DNA from: Spirosoma terrae
GTDB taxonomy: Bacteria > Bacteroidota > Bacteroidia > Cytophagales > Spirosomataceae
Length of the DNA stretch: 64,000 bases
Assembly (NCBI RefSeq): GCF_010435915.1
Contig: NZ_JAAFZH010000001.1
Location: 1,054,001 to 1,118,000, forward strand
Direction of reading: 5' to 3'
A program made the translations under genes and the position numbers. Below the pieces are notes generated by a model, which saw only the letters and a program-made list of their open reading frames with translations, did not search any database and was not told where the DNA came from. Shown here piece after piece: positions 53,686-62,269 of this stretch; the first letter of the stretch is position 1; each line of letters starts with the position of its first letter.

Positions 53686-54975
53686 TTATACGGTCCACTT
53701 CGTGCGAATTGGTCGACTTAACAGTTTATTAGCGTCGGCATCATTTACAAATTGCTCTTTCTCGGGGTTCCAGCGTAGTGGCCGCCCGAGTTGATAGGCA
53801 ATATTGCCCAGCGTGCAGACCGATGCCGTACGATGGCCAACCTCTACGTCGGAGATTGGGTTTTTTCGGCTACGAATGGCATCCAGAAAATCTTTGTAGT
53901 GGTTGTCGCTGAAATAAACCCGTTTTTCTGTTTCGCCGATTATCTTGTCTTTCAGAGAAGCAGGCGTTGTTGTCAGGTTCTTCCGACCTACTTTTATTTC
54001 TCCCTCTGAACCAATGAACTGACAAAACTGAAAACCTTCTACTGGCGTATGGTTCATTTCAATGCCATTCGCATAGCGATACACCAACCCTTTACCCTCT
54101 TTTCCGGGAACGAGTTCGGTTGGGCCTGAGTTGTCCATGTCGAGTCCCCACTGCGCAATATCGAACATGTGAGCCCCCCAATCGGTCATACCACCACCGC
54201 CAAAATCGCGGATATCGCGCCATTTTCCCCAGAACGTGTCGGTCAGTGATGGGTTTAATACGTTGTTGTAAGGGCGTTCAATCGTATTGGGACCTAACCA
54301 GGCATCCCAGTTCAGTCCAGCCGGAATCGTCTCGGCGGCTAAGTCAAAATCACGGGGAGGCCCGCCTACATTTACGTTGACGGTTTTTATCTGTCCAATG
54401 TAGCCGTTACGTACCAATTCCACAGCCTGTCTAAATTCAGGCCAGGATCGCTGCATATTGCCGGTCTGAAAAACACGTTTGTATTTGCGAGTGGCTTTCA
54501 CCATATCGCGGCCTTCCTGAATGGTGAGCGACAGAGGTTTTTCACAATAAATATCTTTGCCAGCTTTGGCGGCCGCTATCGCTATCGCACTATGCCAGTG
54601 GTCGGGCGTAGCAATAACAACCGCGTCAATGTCTTTATTCTGGAGTAGGTTTCTGAAATCGTCGTAGGACTGGCAACCTTTGTAGGCACTTTTATCGGCT
54701 TTTTCGGCGTAATGTTTATTGACGGCTTCGGAAAAAGCGGTGACCTTTGTTTTATCGACATCGCAGGCCGCCATGACGCGGGCTTCATTTTTAAGGAATT
54801 GCCCCCGAAGGCCATTCGCTTGTCGGCCAAGGCCAATGAAACCGAGCGAAATCTGGTCGCTGGGGGCCAAAAAGCCACGGCCCAGCACATGACGGGGAAC
54901 AATGTAGAACGTAGCAAGGCCAGCGGCTTGTTTGATAAACGTCCGGCGGTTAGGGCGATAGGAAGAGTCAGTCAT
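53686..54975 (-). CDS. Tat-exported Gfo/Idh/MocA family oxidoreductase
   Basis: The 429-residue protein starts with a twin-arginine signal (NRRTFIKQAAGLATFYIVPRH). The NAD(P)-binding domain has LGFIGLGRQANGLRGQF, VVIATPDHWHSAIAIAAA and the family motif KDIYCEKPLSLTIQEGR. The C-terminal substrate domain has DIRDFGGGGMTDWGAHMFD, where the aspartate/histidine run is typical. Exported members of this family act on sugars or cyclitols in the periplasm with a tightly held cofactor. It follows the SusC/SusD pair behind a strong terminator and may process the imported glycan (inference). Confidence 0.88.
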   Translation of the reverse strand: MTDSSYRPNRRTFIKQAAGLATFYIVPRHVLGRGFLAPSDQISLGFIGLGRQANGLRGQFLKNEARVMAACDVDKTKVTAFSEAVNKHYAEKADKSAYKGCQSYDDFRNLLQNKDIDAVVIATPDHWHSAIAIAAAKAGKDIYCEKPLSLTIQEGRDMVKATRKYKRVFQTGNMQRSWPEFRQAVELVRNGYIGQIKTVNVNVGGPPRDFDLAAETIPAGLNWDAWLGPNTIERPYNNVLNPSLTDTFWGKWRDIRDFGGGGMTDWGAHMFDIAQWGLDMDNSGPTELVPGKEGKGLVYRYANGIEMNHTPVEGFQFCQFIGSEGEIKVGRKNLTTTPASLKDKIIGETEKRVYFSDNHYKDFLDAIRSRKNPISDVEVGHRTASVCTLGNIAYQLGRPLRWNPEKEQFVNDADANKLLSRPIRTKWTV

Positions 54976-54993
54976 AAGGGCAGAAGTTTACAA

Positions 54994-55039
54994 GCAAAAA
55001 GTGGTTAGCTGGCAACCTTTACTTGCCAGCTAACCACTT
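54994..55039 (-). terminator. Intrinsic terminator of the susCD operon
   Basis: A perfect 17-bp stem (54999-55015 and 55023-55039, arm AAGTGGTTAGCTGGCAA) with a 7-nt loop is followed on the minus strand by TTTTTGCTTG. It lies 19 bp past the susD stop. Confidence 0.85.
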
Positions 55040-55058
55040 GTATGTTGATTCGCCCGGA

Positions 55059-56786
55059 TTAATACCCAGGATTCTGTTGCAATGTTTCTTTGCCGTTTAC
55101 TTTACTATTGAAAATCTCCTGAATTGGAATGGGGAAATATTCGTGTTTGCCTTTCGTAAACGTAACACCTTTCAAGTAAATCCGTTTGCTGGATTCGGCG
55201 GTGTAATAACTATTAAGCGTTTGGTCAGCAATGCCCCAACGTACCAGATCGAATCGGCGATGGCCTTCCATACCAAACTCAAGTCGTTCTTCGAACTGTA
55301 CGGCTTTACGAGCAGTAGCCTGATCAGCCCAGGAAGCGGAGTATTCTTTTACTACGTAGTTCGCAGCTGCTGTTCCGTCCGCATTTTTTACGAAACCGTC
55401 GGGGTTGGAAGCTCGCTTACGGATCTGGTTGACATAAGTCCGTGCCTTATTTAGATCGCCAATCTCTACTTCAATTTCGGCTAACCATAAGAGAACATGG
55501 CTATAGCGAATCATACGGTAGTTGTTGGCATTCAGGCGAGGATTACCGGCGAATGTGTTCGTGCCGACATCTGACCGATACATAACGTGCTTTTTGGGGG
55601 AGTAAGGACCACCATACGACTGATCGCGAACGTAGGCTTTGCCTGGATGAACGCCCCAATCCAGGAATGGAATACCCCGACGACCAACTGTCCAATCGAG
55701 CCGAGGGTCAACGGTGCCTGTGTAAGGCGCAAAAGAAGCCGTTGACTCAATCCCCTGATCATTGGTGATATCGGTTGCGTTGAACGTATCGAGCAGAGGC
55801 AATCCATTTGCATCGGTTTTGAACGCATTGACTAGATTTTGTGAGGGCTGGAAGAAACCGCAGCAGGTTGTTACGCCACCACCACCATAAGGGTAGTTGA
55901 GCGTAGCGCCAACGTTACCATTTTCACCGCCCGAAGCTCCATCGTTAACAGAGTGTTCAACCTCAAAAATCGACTCGGCATTGTTGTTGGTAACGGCCTT
56001 AAAGTTGTCGTGGTAACGATCCATGAGTCGATACTGGCCACTGGCTACCACCGCTTCGAGTAACGTTTTAGCTTCGGCGTATTTTTTCTGGAACATGTAG
56101 GCTTTGCCTAATAGCGCTGCCGCAGCCCATTTCGTTGGGCGACCTACCTGTGTTTGTTTAGCCGGAAGAACATCGTAGGCAGCCTTGAGGTCCGCTACAA
56201 TATTAGGCCATATATCCGAGCTATTAGGTTGTTTAGTGCTTTCCAGATCGTTCGGGTTGTACGTTTTTTCGTCGATGTAAGGCACCATATTAAACATCTT
56301 CTTAAGCTCGAAGTGGTAATGGCCCCGTAAAAAGCGTGATTCGGCAATAACCTGCGCTTTCTCGGCATCAGTCATGTCTTTTGCTACGGCTACGGCCTGT
56401 AATACGTCATTCGAGCGAGCAATACCGTCGTACGCGCTCCGCCATTTACCCCGGAAATAGATATTGTCGGATTGAATGTTGCCCTGCTCAATCAGAGAAA
56501 TGGGTGGCTGGTCACCGGCAATGGTTCCTTTGTAAGCATCGTCAGAGGCTACACTGCCAAACACCCAGTTGTCTGCACTGGACTGGTAGGAACGATAAGC
56601 GCCTTCGGGAGTTGCCCAGCCGTCCAGCAAGGAATAGGCCCCAATCAGGAGTGAATTGACTCCGGCTTTGTTTTGCAATACCGTAACGGCTAAGGCTGCT
56701 TTCGGCTGTACGTCCAGAAATTTGTCGGAGCAGCCCGTAGCGATTGCCAGACAGAATATAGTTATGGAAACCGTTATTTTTTTCAT
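55059..56786 (-). CDS. SusD/RagB-family glycan-binding lipoprotein
   Basis: From the ATG at 56786 the product has 575 residues and starts with a lipoprotein signal (lipobox AIATGC, then SDKFLDVQP, the usual SusD start). Helical TPR-like segments such as AQVIAESRFLRGHYHFELKK and KWAAAALLGKAYMFQKKYAEA are typical, as are the MIRYSHVLLWLAEIEVEIG motif and the C-terminal VQFEERLEFGMEGHRRFDLVRWG. SusD lids the SusC transporter and captures oligosaccharide at the cell surface. It is co-transcribed with susC upstream. The glycan is unknown. Confidence 0.92.
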   Translation of the reverse strand: MKKITVSITIFCLAIATGCSDKFLDVQPKAALAVTVLQNKAGVNSLLIGAYSLLDGWATPEGAYRSYQSSADNWVFGSVASDDAYKGTIAGDQPPISLIEQGNIQSDNIYFRGKWRSAYDGIARSNDVLQAVAVAKDMTDAEKAQVIAESRFLRGHYHFELKKMFNMVPYIDEKTYNPNDLESTKQPNSSDIWPNIVADLKAAYDVLPAKQTQVGRPTKWAAAALLGKAYMFQKKYAEAKTLLEAVVASGQYRLMDRYHDNFKAVTNNNAESIFEVEHSVNDGASGGENGNVGATLNYPYGGGGVTTCCGFFQPSQNLVNAFKTDANGLPLLDTFNATDITNDQGIESTASFAPYTGTVDPRLDWTVGRRGIPFLDWGVHPGKAYVRDQSYGGPYSPKKHVMYRSDVGTNTFAGNPRLNANNYRMIRYSHVLLWLAEIEVEIGDLNKARTYVNQIRKRASNPDGFVKNADGTAAANYVVKEYSASWADQATARKAVQFEERLEFGMEGHRRFDLVRWGIADQTLNSYYTAESSKRIYLKGVTFTKGKHEYFPIPIQEIFNSKVNGKETLQQNPGY

Positions 56787-56868
56787 GACAATGTTTTTAT
56801 GTATGGTGTAGGGTATATGATGTATTTGTTCTTGTACATCCATTAGATACTCTACAACCGATAGTATC

Positions 56869-59800
56869 TTAGAAGCTCAGATTTAAACCCACCAATATCG
56901 TTTTCGCTACTGGATACGAGCCACCGTCGACGCCAATTTGCCGGTCGTTTCCAGCTGAATAGGCCCGCAGATTAACTTCAGGGTCCATGCCAGAGTATTT
57001 AGTAACTGTAAACAGGTTTTGCCCCTGAATATAAATCGATGTAGAGCCCAGTTTCAGACGCGATAGTAATGCCTGTGGGAGTTGATACGTCAGCTGGATA
57101 TTCTTCATGCGGAAATACGAACCGCTTTCGAGGTAATACGTAGATGGCAGAATGCTAACCTGATCGCTTGAACGAAGCTGTGGTAAAATGGCATCGGTGC
57201 TGCCAGGGCGCCATGATTGATACAGCATCCGGGTGCTGCGGTTGCCCCCAAACGTTGGGAAGTCGGTCCAGTATTTGGTGTAGTTGAAAATCTTATTGCC
57301 CTCAACGCCCTGCCCAAATAACGTCAGTCCGAAGTTTTTGTAATTCAGGCTGACATTCACACCATAGCTGAAATTAGGGTGCGGATTGCCAATAATGCTA
57401 AGATCGCCAGAATTGATCACGCCATCGCCATTGACATCCCGGAATTTGAACCGGCCCGCTACGTTCTCTGCAGCGGCATTCCCAAATTGTACAGGATGGG
57501 CTTTGGCCTCTTCGTTCGACTGGAAAATTCCGTCAACAGTATAGCCGAAAAAGGACGCAATCGGGTAGTTCTGTTGGGTAACAACGAAGTTCTGAATCCG
57601 CTCATCGTTGATGCCAAAATACTGCGTACTGGGATCTCCGTTAGTTTTGGTCACTACGTTACGATACGTACTGAAGTTGGCCCCGATGCTGTACGTAAAT
57701 CCGCTATTGCCGATTTTATCGTTGTAATTCACCATCAGATCAACACCTCGGTTACGCATCGAGCCAATGTTTTGGAACGGCACTGTCGCCACACCCTGAG
57801 TCAGGGGAGCCTGAACCGGGAATAGCATGTCGGACGTAGTACGGGTATACCAGTCGAAGGCTACGTTCAATCGGTTCTTAAGCAACGTAGCATCAAAACC
57901 GATATTCAGACTGGTGGTCGTTTCCCATTTGGCTTTAGCATTCCCGAACTGAGTCAGTTCATAGCCTGGAACGGCTGAGGTGCGCGTACCATTAATGTCG
58001 TAAAACGACGTAATAGGGTTGGTGCTGAATTGTGTAAATGAGTTATAGTTGCCAATTTCCTGGTTACCCGTTTGTCCGTAACCGGCTCTGATTTTTAGGT
58101 CATCGATAAACGTAGTGGTTTTAAAGAAGTTTTCTTTTGAGATACGCCATCCAGCACTAGCCGCCGGAAATATAGCCGACCGGAATTCAGGTGCGAAGCG
58201 GGAGGAACGGTCTCTACGTATAGTCAGATCAAGTAGGTATTTATCATCCAGCGCATAATTGACTTTGGCAAATTCCGATGCCAGTCGCCAGTTCGAAGCG
58301 CCCCCGTTATTGGTCTGTACGCCGGTTCCTGCGCTGAGGTAGCGGTTTTCAACATCATCAACGGCAAAGTTGGTCCGGCTGGCGTCGAAGAACTCATAAT
58401 AGCTCTTGATAGACTCGGTTCCGGCGATGATATTAAATCGGTGCCGGTCGCCGAGATTGACGTTGTAGGTCAGCGTATTATACCAGGTCCAGGTCCATTC
58501 GTAGTTATTGCTGGTTTGCAAGCTGTTAGAGCCACGTGCTTCGGATGCTTCGATATTGCGAATGGAATAGTTTCGATAGTTAAACAGGTTATAATCGATC
58601 CCAAAGCTGGTCCGGGCTGTTAGGTTAGGAAGAATGTCGACTTCAGCAAATGCATTACCAAACAGACGAATTTCCTTTTGTACATTGTCTTTGTTTCGAT
58701 AGAGGTCAGCCATCGGGTTGAAGGCATTATCGAGGTCGCCACCACGTGTACCCGCAAAATTTCCTGCTACGTCATACACTGGAATAATTGGTTGAATCCG
58801 ATACGCGAAGGAAATAGGGTTACTCTCGGCGTTGTTTCCGTTAGGTTGGCCAATACGCTCGCCATAGGCTATCTGAAAATTCTGACCCGCCCGAATCCGT
58901 TTGGTAATGTTGAATTCTGTATTGGAGCGTAGTGAATAGCGTTTGTAGCCCGTATACTTCATAATACCGTCCTGGTTGAAGTAATTGAGCGACATCGCGT
59001 AACGCCCGTTTTCGCCACCTCCCGATACGCCTATCTGGTGATTCTGGATGGGCGCAGTCTGGAAAATTTCTTCCATCCAGTTTGTCCCTATTTTATTGGC
59101 TTTGGTAATGAGCAGGAAATTGGGCGAGTTAATATCGTTGTTGTAGTTTTTATACGTACCATCGGCGTTCTGGGCAACGCGTGGATCTCCTTCCATTGCT
59201 CCGCTAGGTAGAATATAATCGGGAATCACTGGTGTGGCTCCATTGCCAAACTGTGAATGGATTGGGTTTCCATTAGCTCCCACAACGCCCGAATTTTTAC
59301 GGGATTCCCAAATCAGATTCGCATATTCCTGCGTGTTAAGCATATCGAGTAGCTTACCATGCCGTTGCGAGCCATAGTACATGTCGTAGGTGAATTTGGG
59401 CTTACCGGCTTTTCCTTTTTTAGTCGTGATAATGACAACGCCATTACCCGCCCGGGAACCGTAAATAGATGCCGCCGATGCATCTTTCAGAATCTGCATA
59501 CTTTCTACGTCGTTCAGATTCAGCGTATTCAGGTTTCCTTTTGTTGGAACACCATCAACCACATACAGTGGTGAGTTATCGTTAATTGTCCCGAATCCAC
59601 GAATACGGACCATAACCCCACCGCCTGGCGAGTTCTCGTTGCCGACCTGCACACCGGCCACGCGGCCTTGCAGAGCCTGGCCTACGTTGGTTGACGGCAC
59701 CGATAGAAGTTGCTTGGAGTCGACCGTTGCAACGGCACCCGTAATATCACGTTTTGCCTGAGCACCGTAGCCCGTTACAACGACTTCGCTTAGCGTTTTA

Positions 59801-60120
59801 ATGTCGGGTACTAAGGTTATGGTAAGCGTTGTACGGCTGCCAATTGTTACGTCTTGAGAGGTATATCCAATGGCCGAAATAGTAAGAACATCGCGTCCGG
59901 GAGCTACGTTCAGCGAAAATTGACCCGTAGCATCAGTGACCATGCCTGTTTGGGTCCCTTTGACAACAACGTTGGCTCCAGGCAGAGGATTATTGTCGTT
60001 GCCATCTAAAACCCGACCGGTAATTTTACGATCCTGGGCAAACACCTCTATGCACACAAGCCAGCATACCAATACCAGCGGCCATGTGCTGCGCACATTC
60101 CGTAGAAGTTTGTAAATCAT
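56869..60120 (-). CDS. SusC/RagA-family TonB-linked outer membrane protein
   Basis: The 1083-residue protein has a signal peptide (ending CIEVFAQ), an N-terminal carboxypeptidase-like domain (about 30-118, ITGRVLDGNDNNPLPGANVV), the TonB-box region LSEVVVTGYGAQ and a plug domain with LLSVPSTNVGQALQGRVAGVQV and the SusC hallmark LKDASAASIYGSRAGNGVV. A barrel ends the protein (PVAKTILVGLNLSF). It imports oligosaccharides with SusD, using a TonB protein such as the one at 13.8 kb. No glycosidase gene is adjacent; only the Tat-exported oxidoreductase downstream suggests carbohydrate handling. Confidence 0.93.
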   Translation of the reverse strand: MIYKLLRNVRSTWPLVLVCWLVCIEVFAQDRKITGRVLDGNDNNPLPGANVVVKGTQTGMVTDATGQFSLNVAPGRDVLTISAIGYTSQDVTIGSRTTLTITLVPDIKTLSEVVVTGYGAQAKRDITGAVATVDSKQLLSVPSTNVGQALQGRVAGVQVGNENSPGGGVMVRIRGFGTINDNSPLYVVDGVPTKGNLNTLNLNDVESMQILKDASAASIYGSRAGNGVVIITTKKGKAGKPKFTYDMYYGSQRHGKLLDMLNTQEYANLIWESRKNSGVVGANGNPIHSQFGNGATPVIPDYILPSGAMEGDPRVAQNADGTYKNYNNDINSPNFLLITKANKIGTNWMEEIFQTAPIQNHQIGVSGGGENGRYAMSLNYFNQDGIMKYTGYKRYSLRSNTEFNITKRIRAGQNFQIAYGERIGQPNGNNAESNPISFAYRIQPIIPVYDVAGNFAGTRGGDLDNAFNPMADLYRNKDNVQKEIRLFGNAFAEVDILPNLTARTSFGIDYNLFNYRNYSIRNIEASEARGSNSLQTSNNYEWTWTWYNTLTYNVNLGDRHRFNIIAGTESIKSYYEFFDASRTNFAVDDVENRYLSAGTGVQTNNGGASNWRLASEFAKVNYALDDKYLLDLTIRRDRSSRFAPEFRSAIFPAASAGWRISKENFFKTTTFIDDLKIRAGYGQTGNQEIGNYNSFTQFSTNPITSFYDINGTRTSAVPGYELTQFGNAKAKWETTTSLNIGFDATLLKNRLNVAFDWYTRTTSDMLFPVQAPLTQGVATVPFQNIGSMRNRGVDLMVNYNDKIGNSGFTYSIGANFSTYRNVVTKTNGDPSTQYFGINDERIQNFVVTQQNYPIASFFGYTVDGIFQSNEEAKAHPVQFGNAAAENVAGRFKFRDVNGDGVINSGDLSIIGNPHPNFSYGVNVSLNYKNFGLTLFGQGVEGNKIFNYTKYWTDFPTFGGNRSTRMLYQSWRPGSTDAILPQLRSSDQVSILPSTYYLESGSYFRMKNIQLTYQLPQALLSRLKLGSTSIYIQGQNLFTVTKYSGMDPEVNLRAYSAGNDRQIGVDGGSYPVAKTILVGLNLSF

Positions 60121-60246
60121 AAGATCTTAATTAGAATAGGTAGTATAAACAAGCTAATGCTTGGGTATTAATGCTTAAAGTAATGAATGATTATTTTATA
60201 ATCAATTTATCTTTATTTTTTATGAAATAAATTTTGTCTAATAAAA

Positions 60247-60273
60247 AACCCGACTTGTGCAAAAAGTCGGGTT
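60247..60273 (-). terminator. Intrinsic terminator of the phosphohexomutase gene
   Basis: AACCCGACTT (60247-60256) and AAGTCGGGTT (60264-60273) form a 10-bp stem with a 7-nt loop. The minus strand continues TTTTTATTA. It lies 38 bp past the mutase stop and upstream of susC. Confidence 0.85.
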
Positions 60274-60310
60274 GTTAATAAATTACTGGTACTAAGTAGA
60301 AATACTAGTA

Positions 60311-62065
60311 TTAATTGAGTTGGAGTTCGTCGATAACCCGTTGAACCTTTGCTTTCAGTTGTGCATACGTATTATCGAATGCTTCCTTGCTTTCCAGTGG
60401 CTCGCGAACACTGACGTAAAACTTGATTTTGGGCTCTGTACCGGACGGACGGGCCGAAACTTTAGTCCCGTCGGCCGTGAAGAACTGCAATACGTTCGAC
60501 GACTCGATACCCATCTTACCGGCTTCAATTGGGCTTGCCTGTCCACTCTCATCGGTTCGGGTAAGCGCTTTGTAATCATCAATACGAACAACCGCTGAGC
60601 CTGCGATGGATTTGGGTGGGTTAGCGCGGAAGTCGGCCATCATCTGCTGGATTTCTTCAGCGCCTGATTTCCCTTTTTTAGTTAGGGAAACCAGTGCTTC
60701 GTAGTAGAAACCATTTTCCTGGTACATAGCCATCAGCAGATCGAACAAGCTTTGCCCGCGATCTTTAGCGTAGGCAGTAAGCTCGGCAATCATCGCGCAG
60801 GAGGCTATAGCGTCTTTATCGCGAACAAAATCGCCGATTAAATAACCGTAGCTTTCTTCGCCACCACCTATAAACTGTTCCTTGCCTTCCAGCTCGCGAA
60901 TAACTTCAGCGATGTATTTGAAACCAGTTAGCGTATTATAGCATTTTACGCCATAACGCTCGCACATCTGATCGATCAGATCAGTGGTTACGATTGTTTT
61001 GGCTACGAATTCTTTGCCCGTCAGTTTGCCCGCATCTTTCCAGGCATTAAGGAGGTAATAAATAATCAGGCTGGCCATTTGGTTACCGTTCAGCAACTCA
61101 AACTCGCCGTGGTGATTGCGGGCACCGGCACCAACACGGTCAGCATCCGGATCGGTTGCCATAACCAGATCGGCATTGATCGACAGGGCCAGATCAAGAG
61201 CCAGCTGCATGGCTGGGCGCTCTTCCGGGTTTGGCGATTTTACAGTCGGGAAATTGCCATCAGGAGTTGCCTGTTCTTCTACAATATGGACATTCGTGAA
61301 GCCAAGCGCATCAAGGGCACGTGGCACTAACGTAATTCCTGTACCGTGAATAGGGGTGTAAACGATATTTAGATCAGACTGACGTTTGATAACATCCGGA
61401 TTGACGGCGTTAGACTTAATCCGTTCGATGTAGGGCGCGTCGATCTCTTCGTCAATGAACTGAATCTTTGTCGGTACGCCTTCAAATTTGATGTCATCGA
61501 CCGAGGTAATTTTATTTACTTCAGCAATGATAGCTTTGTCGTGAGGAGCGACTACCTGAGCACCGTCGTTCCAGTACACTTTGTAGCCGTTGTATTCGGG
61601 AGGGTTGTGGGAAGCGGTTACAACAATCCCGCTCTGGCAACCTAACTGGCGGATAGCGAAAGACAGTTCAGGCGTTGGCCGAAGAGCGCTAAATAAATAC
61701 ACCTTGATACCATTGGCCGAAAAAATGTCGGCTACCAATCGCGCAAACTCAGGGCTCATCCGACGACTGTCGTGAGCGATAGCCACGCTAATGTCCTGAT
61801 CGGGAAAAGCCGCGTTGATATAGTTCGAAAGCCCCTGAGTAGCTGCGCCAACAGTGTAACGGTTCATTCGGTTGGAGCCTACACCGACCACACCGCGTAA
61901 GCCACCTGTGCCGAACTCAAGATCACGATAAAACGAATCGGTAAGCTCGGTAATATTGCCTGAATCAATTAGATGTTGGATCGTTTCTTTTGTAGCGGCA
62001 TCGTAGTTTCCACTGAGCCATTGGTCAACGCGCTGCTGTGTCGATGCGTCAAGGGGTGTTGTCAT
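60311..62065 (-). CDS. Phospho-sugar mutase (phosphoglucomutase/phosphomannomutase)
   Basis: The 584-residue alpha-D-phosphohexomutase has the active serine loop GIVVTASHNPPEYNGYKVYW near residue 145, the metal loop MATDPDADRVGAG near 305, the sugar loop FIGGGEESYGYLIGDF near 400 and the phosphate loop SARPSGTEPKIKFY near 525. The length matches the PgcA-like phosphoglucomutase/phosphomannomutase of Bacteroidota and Firmicutes. It interconverts glucose- or mannose-1- and 6-phosphates in the cytoplasm. It has a strong consensus promoter 38 nt upstream and a terminator, so it is a single-gene unit. Confidence 0.92.
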   Translation of the reverse strand: MTTPLDASTQQRVDQWLSGNYDAATKETIQHLIDSGNITELTDSFYRDLEFGTGGLRGVVGVGSNRMNRYTVGAATQGLSNYINAAFPDQDISVAIAHDSRRMSPEFARLVADIFSANGIKVYLFSALRPTPELSFAIRQLGCQSGIVVTASHNPPEYNGYKVYWNDGAQVVAPHDKAIIAEVNKITSVDDIKFEGVPTKIQFIDEEIDAPYIERIKSNAVNPDVIKRQSDLNIVYTPIHGTGITLVPRALDALGFTNVHIVEEQATPDGNFPTVKSPNPEERPAMQLALDLALSINADLVMATDPDADRVGAGARNHHGEFELLNGNQMASLIIYYLLNAWKDAGKLTGKEFVAKTIVTTDLIDQMCERYGVKCYNTLTGFKYIAEVIRELEGKEQFIGGGEESYGYLIGDFVRDKDAIASCAMIAELTAYAKDRGQSLFDLLMAMYQENGFYYEALVSLTKKGKSGAEEIQQMMADFRANPPKSIAGSAVVRIDDYKALTRTDESGQASPIEAGKMGIESSNVLQFFTADGTKVSARPSGTEPKIKFYVSVREPLESKEAFDNTYAQLKAKVQRVIDELQLN

Positions 62066-62102
62066 GCTAAAGGGCAGATTAATACATTAGTAGATTAGGC
62101 GT

Positions 62103-62133
62103 CAAAGTTACAATTCCCCTTTTGTCTGCCAAA
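62103..62133 (-). promoter_or_regulatory. Consensus Bacteroidota promoter of the phosphohexomutase gene
   Basis: On the minus strand TTTG (62130-62133), exactly 19 nt and TAACTTTG (62103-62110) match the full TTTG/TAnnTTTG promoter. The start codon lies 38 nt below. Confidence 0.8.
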
Positions 62134-62199
62134 TCCTCAGGGTAGTTTCATCGATAGAATGGCCAGAATCCTCTGAGACGCTACGTCGTATAGAAAAAA

Positions 62200-62242
62200 C
62201 GAAACCAGACTAACTGACAGTTGTACAGTTAATCTGGTTTCG
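62200..62242 (-). terminator. Intrinsic terminator of the ligase-like gene
   Basis: CGAAACCAGACTAACTG (62200-62216) pairs with 62226-62242 with a single mismatch around a 9-nt loop. The minus strand continues TTTTTTCT. It lies 28 bp past the stop. Confidence 0.8.
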
Positions 62243-62269
62243 GGAACGTAGTGTGCTACTATTGACTAT

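Noticed and set aside
54712-55454. Plus-strand frames opposite the Gfo/Idh oxidoreductase and susD
   Set aside because: Both fall antisense to well-supported genes and show no domain or signal features.
7344-62242. Inverted repeats as a CRISPR array
   Set aside because: The hairpins are single, far apart and located after genes; there are no regularly spaced direct repeats.
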